The position numbers and the translations under genes were made by a program. A model generated the notes under the pieces. It had not been told where the DNA came from. It ran no database searches and worked only from the letters and a program-made list of their open reading frames with translations. DNA of 64,000 nt, from positions 389,798,974 to 389,862,973 of the forward strand of contig CM046878.1 in the NCBI GenBank assembly GCA_025667525.1, read 5' to 3'. The DNA is from Glebionis coronaria. Its lineage: Eukaryota; Streptophyta; Magnoliopsida; Asterales; Asteraceae. Below, one piece after another: positions 11,738 to 23,307 of the stretch; the first letter of the stretch is position 1, and each line of letters opens with the position of its first letter.

Positions 11738-14671
11738 ATGGCTCAAGGAAACAACCCCACAATTGGATCCGTGCTTAATGTAATGACCCAGGAGCAACTA
11801 GACCACTTTTGTACCAATTATTTCATCCCTACCAACCTACACCCCTCACTTCCTGGCGCCGGAGACCTCATAACTGAGGCTCCACAGGGTAAAATTGGCC
11901 TATACACACGCCTTTTTGATGCGGCCAACTACCGCATTCCATTTACCCGTTTCCTCATAGATCTATTAGGATATTATGGTGTACATATTAGTCAGCTTCA
12001 CTGTATAGGCGCATGTAAGATAAGTCAATTAGAGATTCTTTGCCGTGCCAGAAGAATCCCCCCAACCGTAGAACTATTCCGGCTATTTTACACCCCCAGC
12101 ATAGTAAATGGTTGGCTATCTTTTAAGAAACGATCTCCCAACAGCCCCCAGTCCCATAATAAGCCCATGGACTCATTGAAAAACTGGTACGACCACTACT
12201 TTTTCATTGATTCATTAGTGTGGCCGGCCGATTATGCCTTCAAACATAGGTTATCCCACGACCCCTTGTCGCATGTTAGTACATATAACCCCCAACACTC
12301 CCGAGAAATAGATCTGAACAGGACAGGATTCCATAGAAACCTCCCCGAAACATTTCTCTGTTTGCTAAGGATTAGCCGCAACTATTTTGGCTCGTCCAAC
12401 AGATATCCTGTGTTTTGGAGAACGCAGGGTGAAGGTAGGTTAGCATCCGTACACCCAAAAGCGCATTCAATTATTTTGTAATGCCTAATATATTTTGTTG
12501 TTTGTGGCAGAAATGAACTTTTGTGGACTTCTACGTCAAGGCGACCCCAAGCTCGTACCAGAGGGATCTCGTCCCAGACGTGAGAACGAATTACCCCTCC
12601 TTGAGCACACCCGAAACGTGACGGTTGCTCTGGAAGCCGTGTCGGACCCCCACTTAGACGAAGAAGAAACAACTCTCTTGAGAACCCCCGTCGATTTTTC
12701 CAACGAGGATGGTGATAACAGGATGCTCGAAGGAGGAGTCGGGCCCTCCTCGCTGCCTAAGAATGCCACTCCCACACATGGGCAAGAGCTAGGAGATAAT
12801 ATTGAGAGGACCACCTCCAGCCTCCGCCAGATGCTGGGTGACGATGAGGAGGAAGTGCAGCAAGTCAATGAAGAGGATGACGAGGAAGCCGAAAAGGAAG
12901 TTGAAGAGGAGGTTGATGAAGCAACAGCTCAGCCCGTCGCGAAGCGTACCCGCAGAAAAAATAAGCGGGTAAGAAGAGTCGCTCCGGCCGAGGTTGGCGA
13001 ACACAATGCCCCCTCCAAAAAACTTTGAGAGGATCACCCCCTATATCAATCTGTTGGGAGCACCACCCAGGTCTCCGAGACGGTCCGGCTGCGTATGTCG
13101 ATCCAATTACTCAAATTCCCCCGACTGCATCAGAACTAGCAGGAAATAACATGTAAGGCTTCTCTTGCTAAGTAAGAGCCACAAAGTTCCTTTAATCAAT
13201 ACTTGATATGTATCCAAATGTTTGTTTTGCAGGAATGAACAAACTGGTGTCGTGCCTCCGCCTTATGCCCAAACGGAGAAGGGAAAAGAGAAGGAAGTGG
13301 AGAGAGACCCTATGCTTCATACGGCCGTCACAAGATCCGGTCCTGCATTCGAAGAAGGTACCCCCATAGCCTCCCAAGACCTCCCAACATCCGGCCCCCC
13401 TAAATCGTTCAATCCTGTTTGGAATATTACCACTGCGTCACGAATGAGGGAAGCTGAGGAATGCCGAGAGTACCTTAATAACTGCATACCACCAGGCTTG
13501 GTACGAGATGTGAATGCACTAAGCCATGCTGACCTGGTGGATGAGTATAACGGCGCCTTGGTGCATCAAATGGCAATGGGCACCTCGATGAGAGTGAGAT
13601 TCGAAGCCGCACTTGGGCATGTGGAGTCCCTCAAGAGGAAAGTTGGACGGAGGGAGAGGATGATCGAGGAGAATGAAGCTCAAATTGCTACCCTCCAGTC
13701 CCAACTTGCTAGTGCCAAGGCGACCGTAAAGGAACAATCAGCCCATGCCAATGCTTATGACCAACAGGTAGCCGAGCTCGAGGCAAAACTTGATGCCGCG
13801 ACAACCAAGGTACGTATCCGTGACGCACCACTCTTATTCCATAAGAATCATAATCTAACAAGTAATATTTCTCATACAGGTGACCGCAACAGAGGCGTCT
13901 GCCAAGTCATCCTCCAGCCAAGTATCCGTGCTTACCAAAAAACTTGAGGATGCCCAGATGACAATCCAGAGCATGGAAAAGGCATAAGAGGAGCTTGCTT
14001 ACGAGAGGGTTATGACCAAGGAGCTAAGGGAGGCGTCCTCTCAAAAAGATGTGATAATAGATGCCCTTACCATCGAACGTGACGACGTGCTATGCCCCCA
14101 ACTACTAGCAGCCATTGCCGGCCGCAGGTGGATGGTAGGACATGGGGCACGTCTGGCCGTTACCAAGGTGATGGAAGCCCCTGAATTTGTGCAACAATTT
14201 TCAAGCCTTGTGTCGGATGGCTTTGACCACGGACGCCATGAAGGAATGGTCCAGGCCGTAGAGCTAATCAAGAAAAAGGAGAAATTCACCAGGCATGCTT
14301 TCTTTAATCCTGAAGCTGCTAACAAGATGACTGCTTCCATGGCCGCAATGCGAGATCTACATTATCCATTCTTGGCCGAGCTGGAAGCCGCAAAGGATGC
14401 ATCAAACATGGAGATCATGGAAAAGCTTAGTCTTGGTGCGTTCTCCCAAGATGAGGGTCATTCCCGTGCTTCCTTCACTCCCTCGCCCAGCCATCTGACG
14501 TTCCCTATCTATGAGGACGTAACCAGGATCGTACTTGATGAAGAACCTTTAAGCGGGGTGCTGGAGAGGAATGCGGCTCAAGCCTTGAAGCGGAGGGAAC
14601 GTGGTGAGAGGTTGCCTTGCTTGGCTGAGGAACAAGCGGAGATAGGTAAGTTTCTCCCCCCCCCCATGTAG
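11738..14671 (+). pseudogene. Spliced antisense gene inside Tat (gypsy-type transposon domain plus coiled coil)
   Basis: Exons are 11738-12434, 12511-13152, 13233-13809 and 13880-14671. The three introns are GT-AG (donors GTAGGT, GTAAGG, GTACGT; acceptors GGCAG, TGCAG, ACAG) and the phases match (1, 2, 0). A possible further donor is GTAAGT at 14646. Exon 1 encodes about 230 residues whose middle resembles the Pfam 'putative gypsy type transposon' domain (FYGIH-like and VELFR-like motifs, residues 65-125). Exon 2 ends in an acidic then basic Lys/Arg-rich nuclear-signal-like stretch. Exons 3-4 form a long coiled coil. Damage: TGA at 13026-13028, a 1-bp shift near 13085 and TAA at 13985-13987. 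Such extra ORFs are established in Tat elements; their role is unknown. Confidence 0.75.
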
Positions 14672-15421
14672 GGTGCCCCTACTTTGTTATCCATTTCAGA
14701 CAATTTGGTTTGTAACCTTTAAACATTTGTAGCTTTTATTCGTCCGTGCATGTACACGGCTAAGACATGTGTGAAACAACTGTCCTTTGTATGTAAGACC
14801 GTGTTGACCACGGCCATTTTGTTATTATTTGGAAACTTGTGTATTTTTATTTTGTTAAATATCGTATACCGATACTGCATGACATGTCACGTCTTACACA
14901 AAAGGGAAAATACATACAAGTCTATAATTCACTAGACATGCGACGTACGTCTTTACTATGCAAAGCACTGCGTGAGTACGACATACGGAACTTACCACAA
15001 CGTCTTGTGAGTAAGGTGTCTAGTAAGGATACATGATCCGTGCCGCTGGGGTTGCATCCCTCTTACGCGGCAAGTTGAATTAGTAGGTTTACTTAATCCT
15101 CTTACCCCGCCTGGAGGCGTATAGTACATGTACGGTGATTGAATGAATGCATATGAATGAGACATGGCATATTATAATAATAACTAAAATTCATATGACT
15201 AACAAAATCCTAAGAAATAATTTGCACAAAACAAGCTGTGGAGCTAGCTAGTCACCACGGCATTTTATTAGAACGTTTACAATTTTTGTTTGAACAATAA
15301 TGATAAGTCCTAAAGAACAAAAAAGGAACCTAGAAAAAACATCAGAAACAAAAACAGATAGAGTGCATGGATCTTCATTAAAGCCACATATAGCAAAGTA
15401 CCCATGCGGAAGCCGTAGCTT
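14672..15421. other. Convergent 3' region between antisense gene and Tat pol
   Basis: About 750 bp in which the antisense gene (from the left) and pol (from the right) end facing each other. It probably contains both 3' untranslated regions. A small open frame at 14750-14935 could be a last exon if the donor at 14646 joins the AG near 14731, but its composition is not convincing. Confidence 0.5.
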
Positions 15422-18400
15422 TCAAAGATAGCACCTTTTGAGATTCGAGATGTTCGTGCGTTCCTGATCGCGGCCATCCATGTCACGTAACTTGTACGCG
15501 CCTCGTCCTAAGGCTTCCGTGACCTCATACGGTCCTTCCCACTTAGGGCCCAGCTTTCCTGTATTCTCCGCTCGACTTGCTTCGTTAGCACGATAGACAT
15601 AATCTCCCGGTCGAAAAGAAAAACCTTTAACCTTGACGTCATAATAAGCCTTCATTTTAGCCTTGGACTTAGCCTCATTAATGGCTGCTATCTCCCTTTT
15701 TTCTGCCAACAAATCCAGGTTGATTCGCAGTTGCTCGTCGTTCGTGACGACATTAACCTCCGCCGTGCGGATGGTAGGCATTCTGATTTCTGCTGGTATA
15801 ACAGCTTCAGTGCCGTAGGCTAATGCAAATGGAGTGTCTCCGTTCGCTGTTTTGATCATAGTCCTATGCGCCCATAGAACATGTGGTAGCTCATCCACCC
15901 ATTTGGCACTTCGTTCCTCCAGATGTGCCTTGATGCCGTTTCCCAAGCTTCTATTTGCTCGTTCCACAAGGCCATTTGTCTGAGGGTGCTTAACAGACGC
16001 GAAGCGCTGTTTGATATTCAATGATGCGCACTAGTCCTTGAATGGATTATCCGCGAACTGTTTACCGTTGTCCGAGATGATTTCTCCTGGTAAGCCAAAA
16101 CAGCACACAATGTTCTCCCAAACAAACTTTTTAACTTGTTTGCCTGTGATGGATTTGACTGCCTTGGCCTCTATCCATCGTGTGAAGTAGTCCATCGCAA
16201 CAATCAAGAACTTAACTCCCCCCGCAGCTACAGGAAATGGTCCTGCGATGTCGATTCCCCACTTATAGAATGGCCATGGGGATGTGATAGGTGTAAGCTC
16301 CTGCTGCGGATGTCGCGGTACTGGTCTATGCACTTGGCAATCACTACACTTGCGAATCATGTCGCGTGCGTCCCTATGCAAGGTAGGCCAATAATATCCT
16401 GTACGTAGGGCTCGAGCTACCACGGATCGTGGACCTGCGTGCATGCCGCATAACCCTTCATGTATCTCACTGATTACATAAGTGGCATGACGTGGTCCAA
16501 CACACCGTAACCACGGCTGCAAGAAAGAGCGCTTATAGAGGATACCTTCTCGAAGTTCGAAGTGCTGCGACTTCCTTCTGATGCGCCGCGCCGCTTTTTC
16601 ATCGTCCGGAAGGGTTTCACTAGTCAAATAGTTGATGATCGGGGTCATCCATGTAGGTCCATCCTCTTCAACTATAGTAGCGACCTCCCCTTCTGTTATA
16701 GACTTCTCCTTGAGTATTTCTACCAAGACTTGCTTGGACAAGTGGGCGAAGCTTGTGGATGCGATCTTGCTAAGAGCGTCCGCCTTCTTGTTCTCACCTC
16801 TTGGTACCTGCTTGATAGAAAACTTGCTGAAAGCCGCGATGAGTGACTTGACTTTCTCCAAGTATCGGACCATGTTATCCTCCTTAGCCATATATCCACC
16901 TAGAATGTGGTTCGCGACAAGCTGTGAGTCCACGTAGGCCTCAAGGTTACGGACTCCTATTCTAGCGGCGGTTTTTAAACCCGCGATTAATGCTTCATAT
17001 TCCGCCTCGTTGTTGGTGGTTGTGAACTCAAAGCGAAGGGCGTACGTAAACTCCATTCCTGCCGGATTTGTAAGGATGAGACCAGCTCCTGACCCATCCG
17101 TACACGAAGATCCGTCCGTGAATAACACCCATGGTTCTGTTGGAGTCTCGTCTTGTTTCACGATTGGTCCTTCCTCATCCGGCTTCTCTATCAAGAAATC
17201 TGCCAAGATCTGGCCTTTAACAGCCGTCCTTGGCCTATAAGATATATTATGCTCCCCAATAGAATGCTCCATTTTTGTAGTCTTCCTGCCACATCCGGTC
17301 TAGAGATAACTTGCTTTATTGGTTGGTCAGTAATGACTACAATTGGGTGCGCCTGAAAGTATCGGCGCAACCGCTTTGTAGCAAACACTAGTGCCAAAAC
17401 CAATTTTTCCATAGGGGAGTAATTCAACTCTGGCCCTTGTAATGTTCTACTTATGAAGTAGACCGGAGTTTGTACCGTATCCCTATCCGTCATGAGTACC
17501 GCACTTATTGCTCCATGTGTGGCTGAGAGATACATAACGAGCTCCTCCTTCGGCCGGGGAGCTACTAGCATAGGGAGAGATGCAAGGTGCTGCTTGAGTT
17601 GACCAAAGGCTTCCTCGGATTCCTTTTTCCACCGTAAGTCTCCCTTCCTAATGCACTTTTTGAGTGTCTTAAATAGGGGTAATGACTTCTCTGCGGACTT
17701 TGATAAGAACCTATTTAGCCCGGCCAGCTTCCCATTTAAGGATTGCACCTCTTTTCGTGTCTGAGGGGATGGCAGCTGTATTACCACGTCCGTTTTCTCT
17801 GGGCAAGGTTTGATGCCATTTAGATCAATCATATATCCAAGGAACATTCCCTCCGTTTCCCCAAACGTGCATTTCTTTGGATTTAACTTCATATTAATCC
17901 TCCTCAGCGTGTCGAATGTCTCTTGAACATCCCGGAGAAGTGCGTCCTCCGTATGACTTTTTATAACTAAGTCATCCACATAGACTTCCGGGTTGCGGCC
18001 TATCTGTGAGTCAAAGGCTTTGTCCACAAGCCGCTGGTATGTAGCACTGGCGTTCTTTAGTCCAAACCACATTTTCGTATAACAATATACGCCTTGACTA
18101 GTATGGAACGCCGTCTTCTCTGCGTCCTCCTCCGCCATCTGAATCTGGTGGTATCCTTTATATGCGTCTAGGAAGCACTTAAAGGGATATCCACCTAGAG
18201 ATTCCACCTTCCAGTCAATCTCCGGTAACGGGTAGCAATCCTGTGGACAGGCTTTGTTCAGATTCTTGAAATCTACACACATGCGCCAGCTTCTGTCATG
18301 TTTTTTGACCATGACTGGATTGGATAACCACTCGTGGTAGTATACCTCGCGCATGATACCCGCATCCACTAGCTTCCATACTTCATCCAGTATCACTCGG

Positions 18401-21084
18401 CTGCGTTCAGGTGCCTGGCCGCGCTTCTTTTGCTTGACGGGTTGATACCCCTGGCGGATCTGGAGCTTATGTTCTGCTATCGCGCATGGTACGCATGTCA
18501 TGTGCTTTGGCTCCCATGCGAATATGTCTAAATTTGCTTTTAAGAGGGAGCACATGGCCCTCTTGCCGCTATCCGAGAGAGTTCCTCCTATGGATACCTC
18601 CTGTTCCGGATAATCAGGATGGATTGCCACCCTCCAATTGGGAGGTGGTGATTCATCCTTGGGTGGAACGGGCGGAACTGGTGTTGTCACGGTATGACAC
18701 TCGGATGCTAGTACGATTGTGTTGTAAATGGTGACGATTCCTCCCTCTACAGGGAACTTGATCATTCCGTGTGCCGTGGAAGGTACCGCCTGTATAGCCA
18801 GAATACCTGGTCTGCCTATGATCCCATTGTACGGAGAATGTAAGCGTATCACCATGAAGTTCATCCACGCAGTGGTGGAGTGTTCCTCATTTCCAATGGT
18901 TACAAGTAGACTCAGTTGCCCTATCGGCCAGATGGTGTCTCCACTAAAACCAGTGAGCGGCGCCGTGGCTGGTACCAACTGGCTTCGTATTTCTGGCCGT
19001 AACTGCACAAAACAGTGTTCGTACAGTACTTCCGCTGATGACCCTCCATCTACATACATGCGACGAAGATTGTGTGGTCCAATGCTTATCTCAATAGTGA
19101 GAGGCGCATCAATAACATCGCTTGCTGTGATGGGAGGGAATGAGATTTCCCTGCCGCGTGAAAAATTTTGACCAATTTTCTGCCTCGTGCGGTGTTGTCT
19201 AGACTGGATCATGTATATGGTCGAAGGTTCGTCCTTTTGGGGATCCTTCTTGTCATACTTCTTGTTGTCTTTTCCATCCTTCCAATCCTTAACCAAATGC
19301 TTGAGTTTACCTGATTTGATCAGTGACTCAATGTGCTTCTTGAGCTGGATACACTCCTCCGTGCTATGGCCCTTGTCATTATGAAACTCGCAGAAGCGAT
19401 TTTCTTGCCGACGGTCCGGCGGAGTTGTCATTGGGGGAGGCCTCGAAAAATTTGCCCCTTCCGTCAGCAAGATCTCCCGGTAGGACATCTTTAGGGGGGT
19501 AAACTTATCGTCCGGCCGTCCTCCTTTGTTTTGGTTCTTATAGTCTGAGCCCCTACTATTGTTCTGACTGCTTTGACCGCCCGATTGCCTCCTGGATTGG
19601 TCGTTTGATCGGTAGCCGTTTCCTTTTGAAGGGTAAGCCGCGGAAACCGCTGTTTCTCCCTCTATGAAGTTTCTGACCCTTTCCATGAGATCATCATATC
19701 TCTCCGGACGCTTGTCATTGAGACGCCTGATTAACTCCCTGTCTGTTATGGCGTGCATGTAGTCGGAGATTTTCAGGAGTTCCGGCATTGTCTTTGTGCG
19801 TGTGCACTCGTCGTTGAAGCGTTCGGTGAAGGCTTCTGTAGACTCCCCCGGTCGTTGCTTGACAGTTGCCAATGAGACCGAATCCCTATTATACTTCTTC
19901 CGCTGAGTATAATTATTCTTGAACGCAGTGCGTAGTTCCGTGAAGCTGTCAATGCTTCATGGAGGGAGTCCCTCAAACCAGTCACGGGCGTTGCTGATCA
20001 AGGTTGAATTGAACATTTGGCACCATATAGGCATGGGCCATCGCTCAATTTTAGCCTGCGTATCAAATATTTTGAGGTGATCATCCGGATCACCAGTTCC
20101 ATCATAGGTCTTGACACACGCCGGCATGCGACGTTTTGTGTCCTCGGAGTAGTTCCGTATACGGAGAGTAAAAGGATCTTCCATGGGATCCGCCCATGGA
20201 CGGGTGAGCCTAGGGTCTTCCCACGGGTCACACCACGGACGGGGAATATCCTCCTCTTCTGCATCTCGATAATAGGGGCAACCATAATACTCATCATTAT
20301 TTGGTGGTGGTGGAGATGTACGCCTAGGTCGGCGACGCTTGGGCGGATGGTCATCCGAGTCCTCTCCTGATGGATCTGGAGAAAGAGGTGGTGCCCCATC
20401 TCTTGGGTGAGGGCCGCTCTTTTGAGAAGAGCCATGAGCCTTCTTCCTGATGTTCATCCTATCCCACACACTTGTGCGGCGAGTGGTTCTGGTCAGTTCC
20501 AGATCTGGTCACTCGGGCGAACCGTCGGAGTTCTCTCCCCCTTTCCGAGACTGTGTTAGTTCCTGCATGAGGCGATCTCCTATGCGCTCAAACACATTCC
20601 TAGGCTGGGGAGTTTCCTCGAAGAGGCTCCGCTCCTGAGGCCGGGTCTTCCTTTTCCTCTGATTTTGGGAAGAAGTGCTTGGTCCGGCATTGCCTAAGTT
20701 GAGTCTAGATTGGAGGTTTCTCCCTAGATTCAACCTCGATGCAATCCCTAGGAAGATCCTATCAAAGTTCTGCGTGAGAACTCGAGTGAGATCCTCCTCA
20801 CTGAGTGGTTAGACTTCTACTTCCTCCTCAATCGATGGTCTGCGCGGCTCCTTGTTAGGGGGATTGGGCGCACTCCCTGGATCAGGGTTGTCCAGGGTTG
20901 AAGTAGGTGGGGGAGTTATGGAGATCGTGCTTGTCACCCCCATGGATTGAAAACCACCGCGGTTGTTTGGTCCGCCCGCTGGGCGGCTAGGGGATTGATT
21001 GGGGATGAGTATCCCTTCCCCTTGGGACTTCCGATTTCTAGGATTCGTGTTCCTAGGATTAGCTTGCGGATGCCCCTTCGTCAT
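15422..21084 (-). pseudogene. gag-pol: Tat gag-pol polyprotein (four stops, one frameshift)
   Basis: ATG at 21084, 43 nt past the primer site. One frame runs to about 17270, broken by stops at 20809, 20509 and 19957. A shift near 17270 moves it to a second frame that has one stop at 16031. Domains in order: basic/Pro-rich N-terminus; gag capsid-like region (20470-19650); CCHC-type finger with CEFH start (19392-19351); protease DGGSS (about 19050); RT with YVDD at 17982-17971; Gypsy RNase H (to about 17300); archaeal-type RNase H with FTDGSS, an NNEAEYEA Glu and two further Asp (17130-16760); integrase HHCC finger (about 16480-16320) and D, D, E core (GIDIAGPF, SDNGKQF, GLVERAN; stop between the second and third acid). 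About 1,890 codons. Few lesions, so recently active. Confidence 0.92.
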
Positions 21085-21126
21085 TGAGAGTTCAAGATGA
21101 GATTTTGCTCTAGCTTAGTGTAATGG

Positions 21127-21144
21127 GTCCCACGGATGGCGCCA
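21127..21144 (-). other. Primer binding site of Tat
   Basis: The complement reads TGGCGCCATCCGTGGGAC, three bases from the 5' LTR end. TGG pairs with the CCA end of a tRNA. I did not assign the tRNA. Confidence 0.8.
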
Positions 21145-21147
21145 ACT

Positions 21148-21729
21148 TGTTGATGCAAAAGTTGGGTGATCCTTGCTAGACCCGAATTAGGCTTAATTCG
21201 GGTTGGCTGGGCTCCGGCTCCTGCACCAAGTGAACTGTATGGTTGGGATCCTGCACACTAAACAACACGCGTTAGGCTCACCGTGGGAATGTTTCCCACG
21301 ATTAGACTCCAGCGTGAGAGTAAGTATCGGTTTAGGGTTTATAGGAATCGAGTGAGTTGAGAGTATAGAACGTAATACCTTTGTGGAACCCTTGGGGTTC
21401 CTTTTATAGGCAGTGAATCCCTAATGGGCTGTCACTGATGCTTCGGCCCCAAGGAGAGGAAAAGCACCAGAATTAGATTGATTGTTATCTTCTAATCATG
21501 GTGAGTGAATATCCTCTTCTTTGGGGTGAATCCTATTCAGAGATAGAATATGATTCTTTCTAACCCTGTACCGGTCATGCCGGGCCGTGGGTCGCACACA
21601 TGTGTGCGGTTACTGTTCATCCAAGCCTATAAGCTCAAATGACATTATTCCCACCCATCTGTGATGGGCCGGATACGGGTAGTACCCGTGGGCCGGGTTC
21701 ATGACCCGGTTGGGGACTATACGTCATCA
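21148..21729 (-). repeat. 5' LTR of Tat
   Basis: Identical in length to the 3' LTR, with about 12 substitutions. The minus-strand TATA box is at 21401-21408. Confidence 0.95.
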
Positions 21730-21872
21730 CTTTCAGCCATTCCACTGCTTTCAGGAGTTGAATTAGCAGGGGAACGGATTGACTACTCCTTCCTTTGAGA
21801 TGTGTCATTTTCTTCATATGTTTTTGTAGCAACATCATCAATGGGAAACAATGAGGGTACAGTCATGTACCT
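21730..21872 (-). pseudogene. pol: Copia-A pol linker stranded between Tat and Athila-1
   Basis: This 143-bp piece joins the integrase end (right of Athila-1) to the RT start (left of Tat). It has one in-frame TAG near 21798 and carries two Copia-A words, ATTCCACTGCT at 21739 and AGCAGGGGAA at 21765. The duplications ctttc and tacct mark its two ends. Confidence 0.85.
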
Positions 21873-23291
21873 TGATACAAAGATTTTGCTAGGTTCAAAA
21901 TAAATCTCGGAATCCTCTCGAATTGATCTCAGCTTTGAGTGGAATGATTTGTTCTTGGTGACAAAAAGTGGGTTTAGTTTTCTTAAACTACTGAACAGGG
22001 AAATGAATAAAATGATAATGATATAAACTTAAAACAATCAACAATGAAAAAGTAATACTTGACTTAAACCTGGAAAAATACCCTTACTGAAAAATATCCC
22101 ACTCGGAAAAATAGTCCTATGCGGAATGATGCTCAATTCGGAATAATGTCCAATTCGGAAAATAAGACTATGCGGAAAAAGTGACCCTATTCGGAAAACA
22201 TCTCTATTCGGAAAACAAGGCCCTATTCGGAATATATGTCTATGAGGAAAATAATGTCTATGCGGAAAAATGGTCTATGCGGAAAAATTGTACTATTCGG
22301 AAAATAGACCCTATGCGGAAAGCTGGCCCTATTCGGAATGTGTGAGAAATTCCGAATAAGGGTAAAACAATTGAACTATTCGGAATATCTAAAATATTCC
22401 GAATGAAGGAACAAGTAAAGTGCAATTCGGAATATTCCTGGGCGAAGAACAGTAACAGTAACAGCAAAAGCGTTTTTAAGATCAAATCACCAAAATACTC
22501 AAAAAGGTTTTACCAAATCAACCAATAAACATTTAAATACCATAAGTAACAAATCCCACCAATAAAAACACAAAATCAACAACTTTTTAAGATCAAACTT
22601 GAACCAAATAAAAACTTAAGAACTTGCAATAAAAGGATGATGAAGAACAAGATGAATAGAAAGACTGGATTGAAAGATTAATGTAAAAGTTAACAATAGT
22701 AATGATTAAAACTTACAAGATTGAAGGAAAAATTAAAAAATCACCAAACACCCTAATGGTGTTGGTGATGAAACGAACCTAAGAAACTGGGAAGGAAGAA
22801 AAACAAAAACTAACTCCCTAAAATGTGAAGGAAGAAACTATATATAGTCCTAGTGGTTGGTTGGTGAGTGGGCTTTCTCCCTTTCTTCTTGTCTTCTCGT
22901 CTTTTCAGAAAAGTTGACGTTTTCGATTCTGATTCGGGATTTTTCGTCGATTAAATTCAACTCGTCTTTTAATTTCTTCGTTAAATAGACTTGAGCTTCT
23001 TCGACATATGTAAATCTTCCATCTTTGGTCCTTTTCTTCGATAAGTCTTCAAATAGGCCCATTGACTTCAAATCTTTTGCATCTCTTGGACAATAGACTT
23101 CGTCTTGAGTCTTTTTCCTTGATAAAACCCGTGCAATCCCATGTTTTCTTTAATATTCATCCGGTTAGCTCTGAAAACACGATAAACACAAAAACCACGC
23201 ATAATTCCAAACAAATGATATTAAATACGTGTTTTGGTCTAATTTTAGCGAGAATTAAGTGGTAAAAGGATGGTTGTTTATACACCTATCA
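21873..23291 (-). repeat. 3' LTR of Athila-1
   Basis: Direct repeat of 31058-32493. The TATA element CTATATATAG lies at 22838-22847 and is read leftwards. The transcribed leader contains the CGGAA array. Confidence 0.95.
22095..22445 (-). repeat. CGGAA-word array in the Athila-1 3' LTR leader
   Basis: About 15 direct copies of (A)TTCGGAA or ATGCGGAA and two inverted copies, spaced 12-25 bp. ATTCGGAATAT at 22377-22387 pairs perfectly with ATATTCCGAAT five bases further on. In element sense the word is TTCCGAAT or TTCCGCAT, placed 400-750 nt after the TATA box. Confidence 0.85.
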
Positions 23292-23307
23292 AATCCCCTA
23301 CACTTAA
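23292..23307 (-). other. Polypurine tract of Athila-1
   Basis: The complement reads TTAAGTGTAGGGGATT and abuts the LTR start TGATAGG. Three internal near-copies lie 1.5-1.8 kb upstream in element sense. Confidence 0.85.

Larger units (their letters stand above)
10571..21729 (-). mobile_element. Tat-lineage Ty3/Gypsy element nested in Copia-A
   Basis: Two 582-bp LTRs begin TGTTGATG and end CGTCATCA, flanked by the perfect duplication ctttc (10566-10570, 21730-21734). The LTRs differ at about 12 positions. Minus-strand order is 5' LTR, TGGCGCC primer site, gag-protease-RT-RNase H-second RNase H-integrase, an antisense gene, polypurine tract, 3' LTR. The second RNase H, the C-x2-FH-x4-H-x4-C gag finger and the antisense ORF are hallmarks of the Tat clade. 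Full length 11,159 bp. Confidence 0.95.

Noticed and set aside
14750..14935. Extra exon of the antisense gene in Tat
   Set aside because: An acceptor near 14731 is possible, but the translation is a Cys/Ile/Leu-rich stretch without family likeness, so it is not counted.
22095..22445. CGGAA array resembling a CRISPR or satellite
   Set aside because: Units are too short and irregular, there are no uniform spacers, and the array lies inside a plant LTR and is repeated in its partner LTR.
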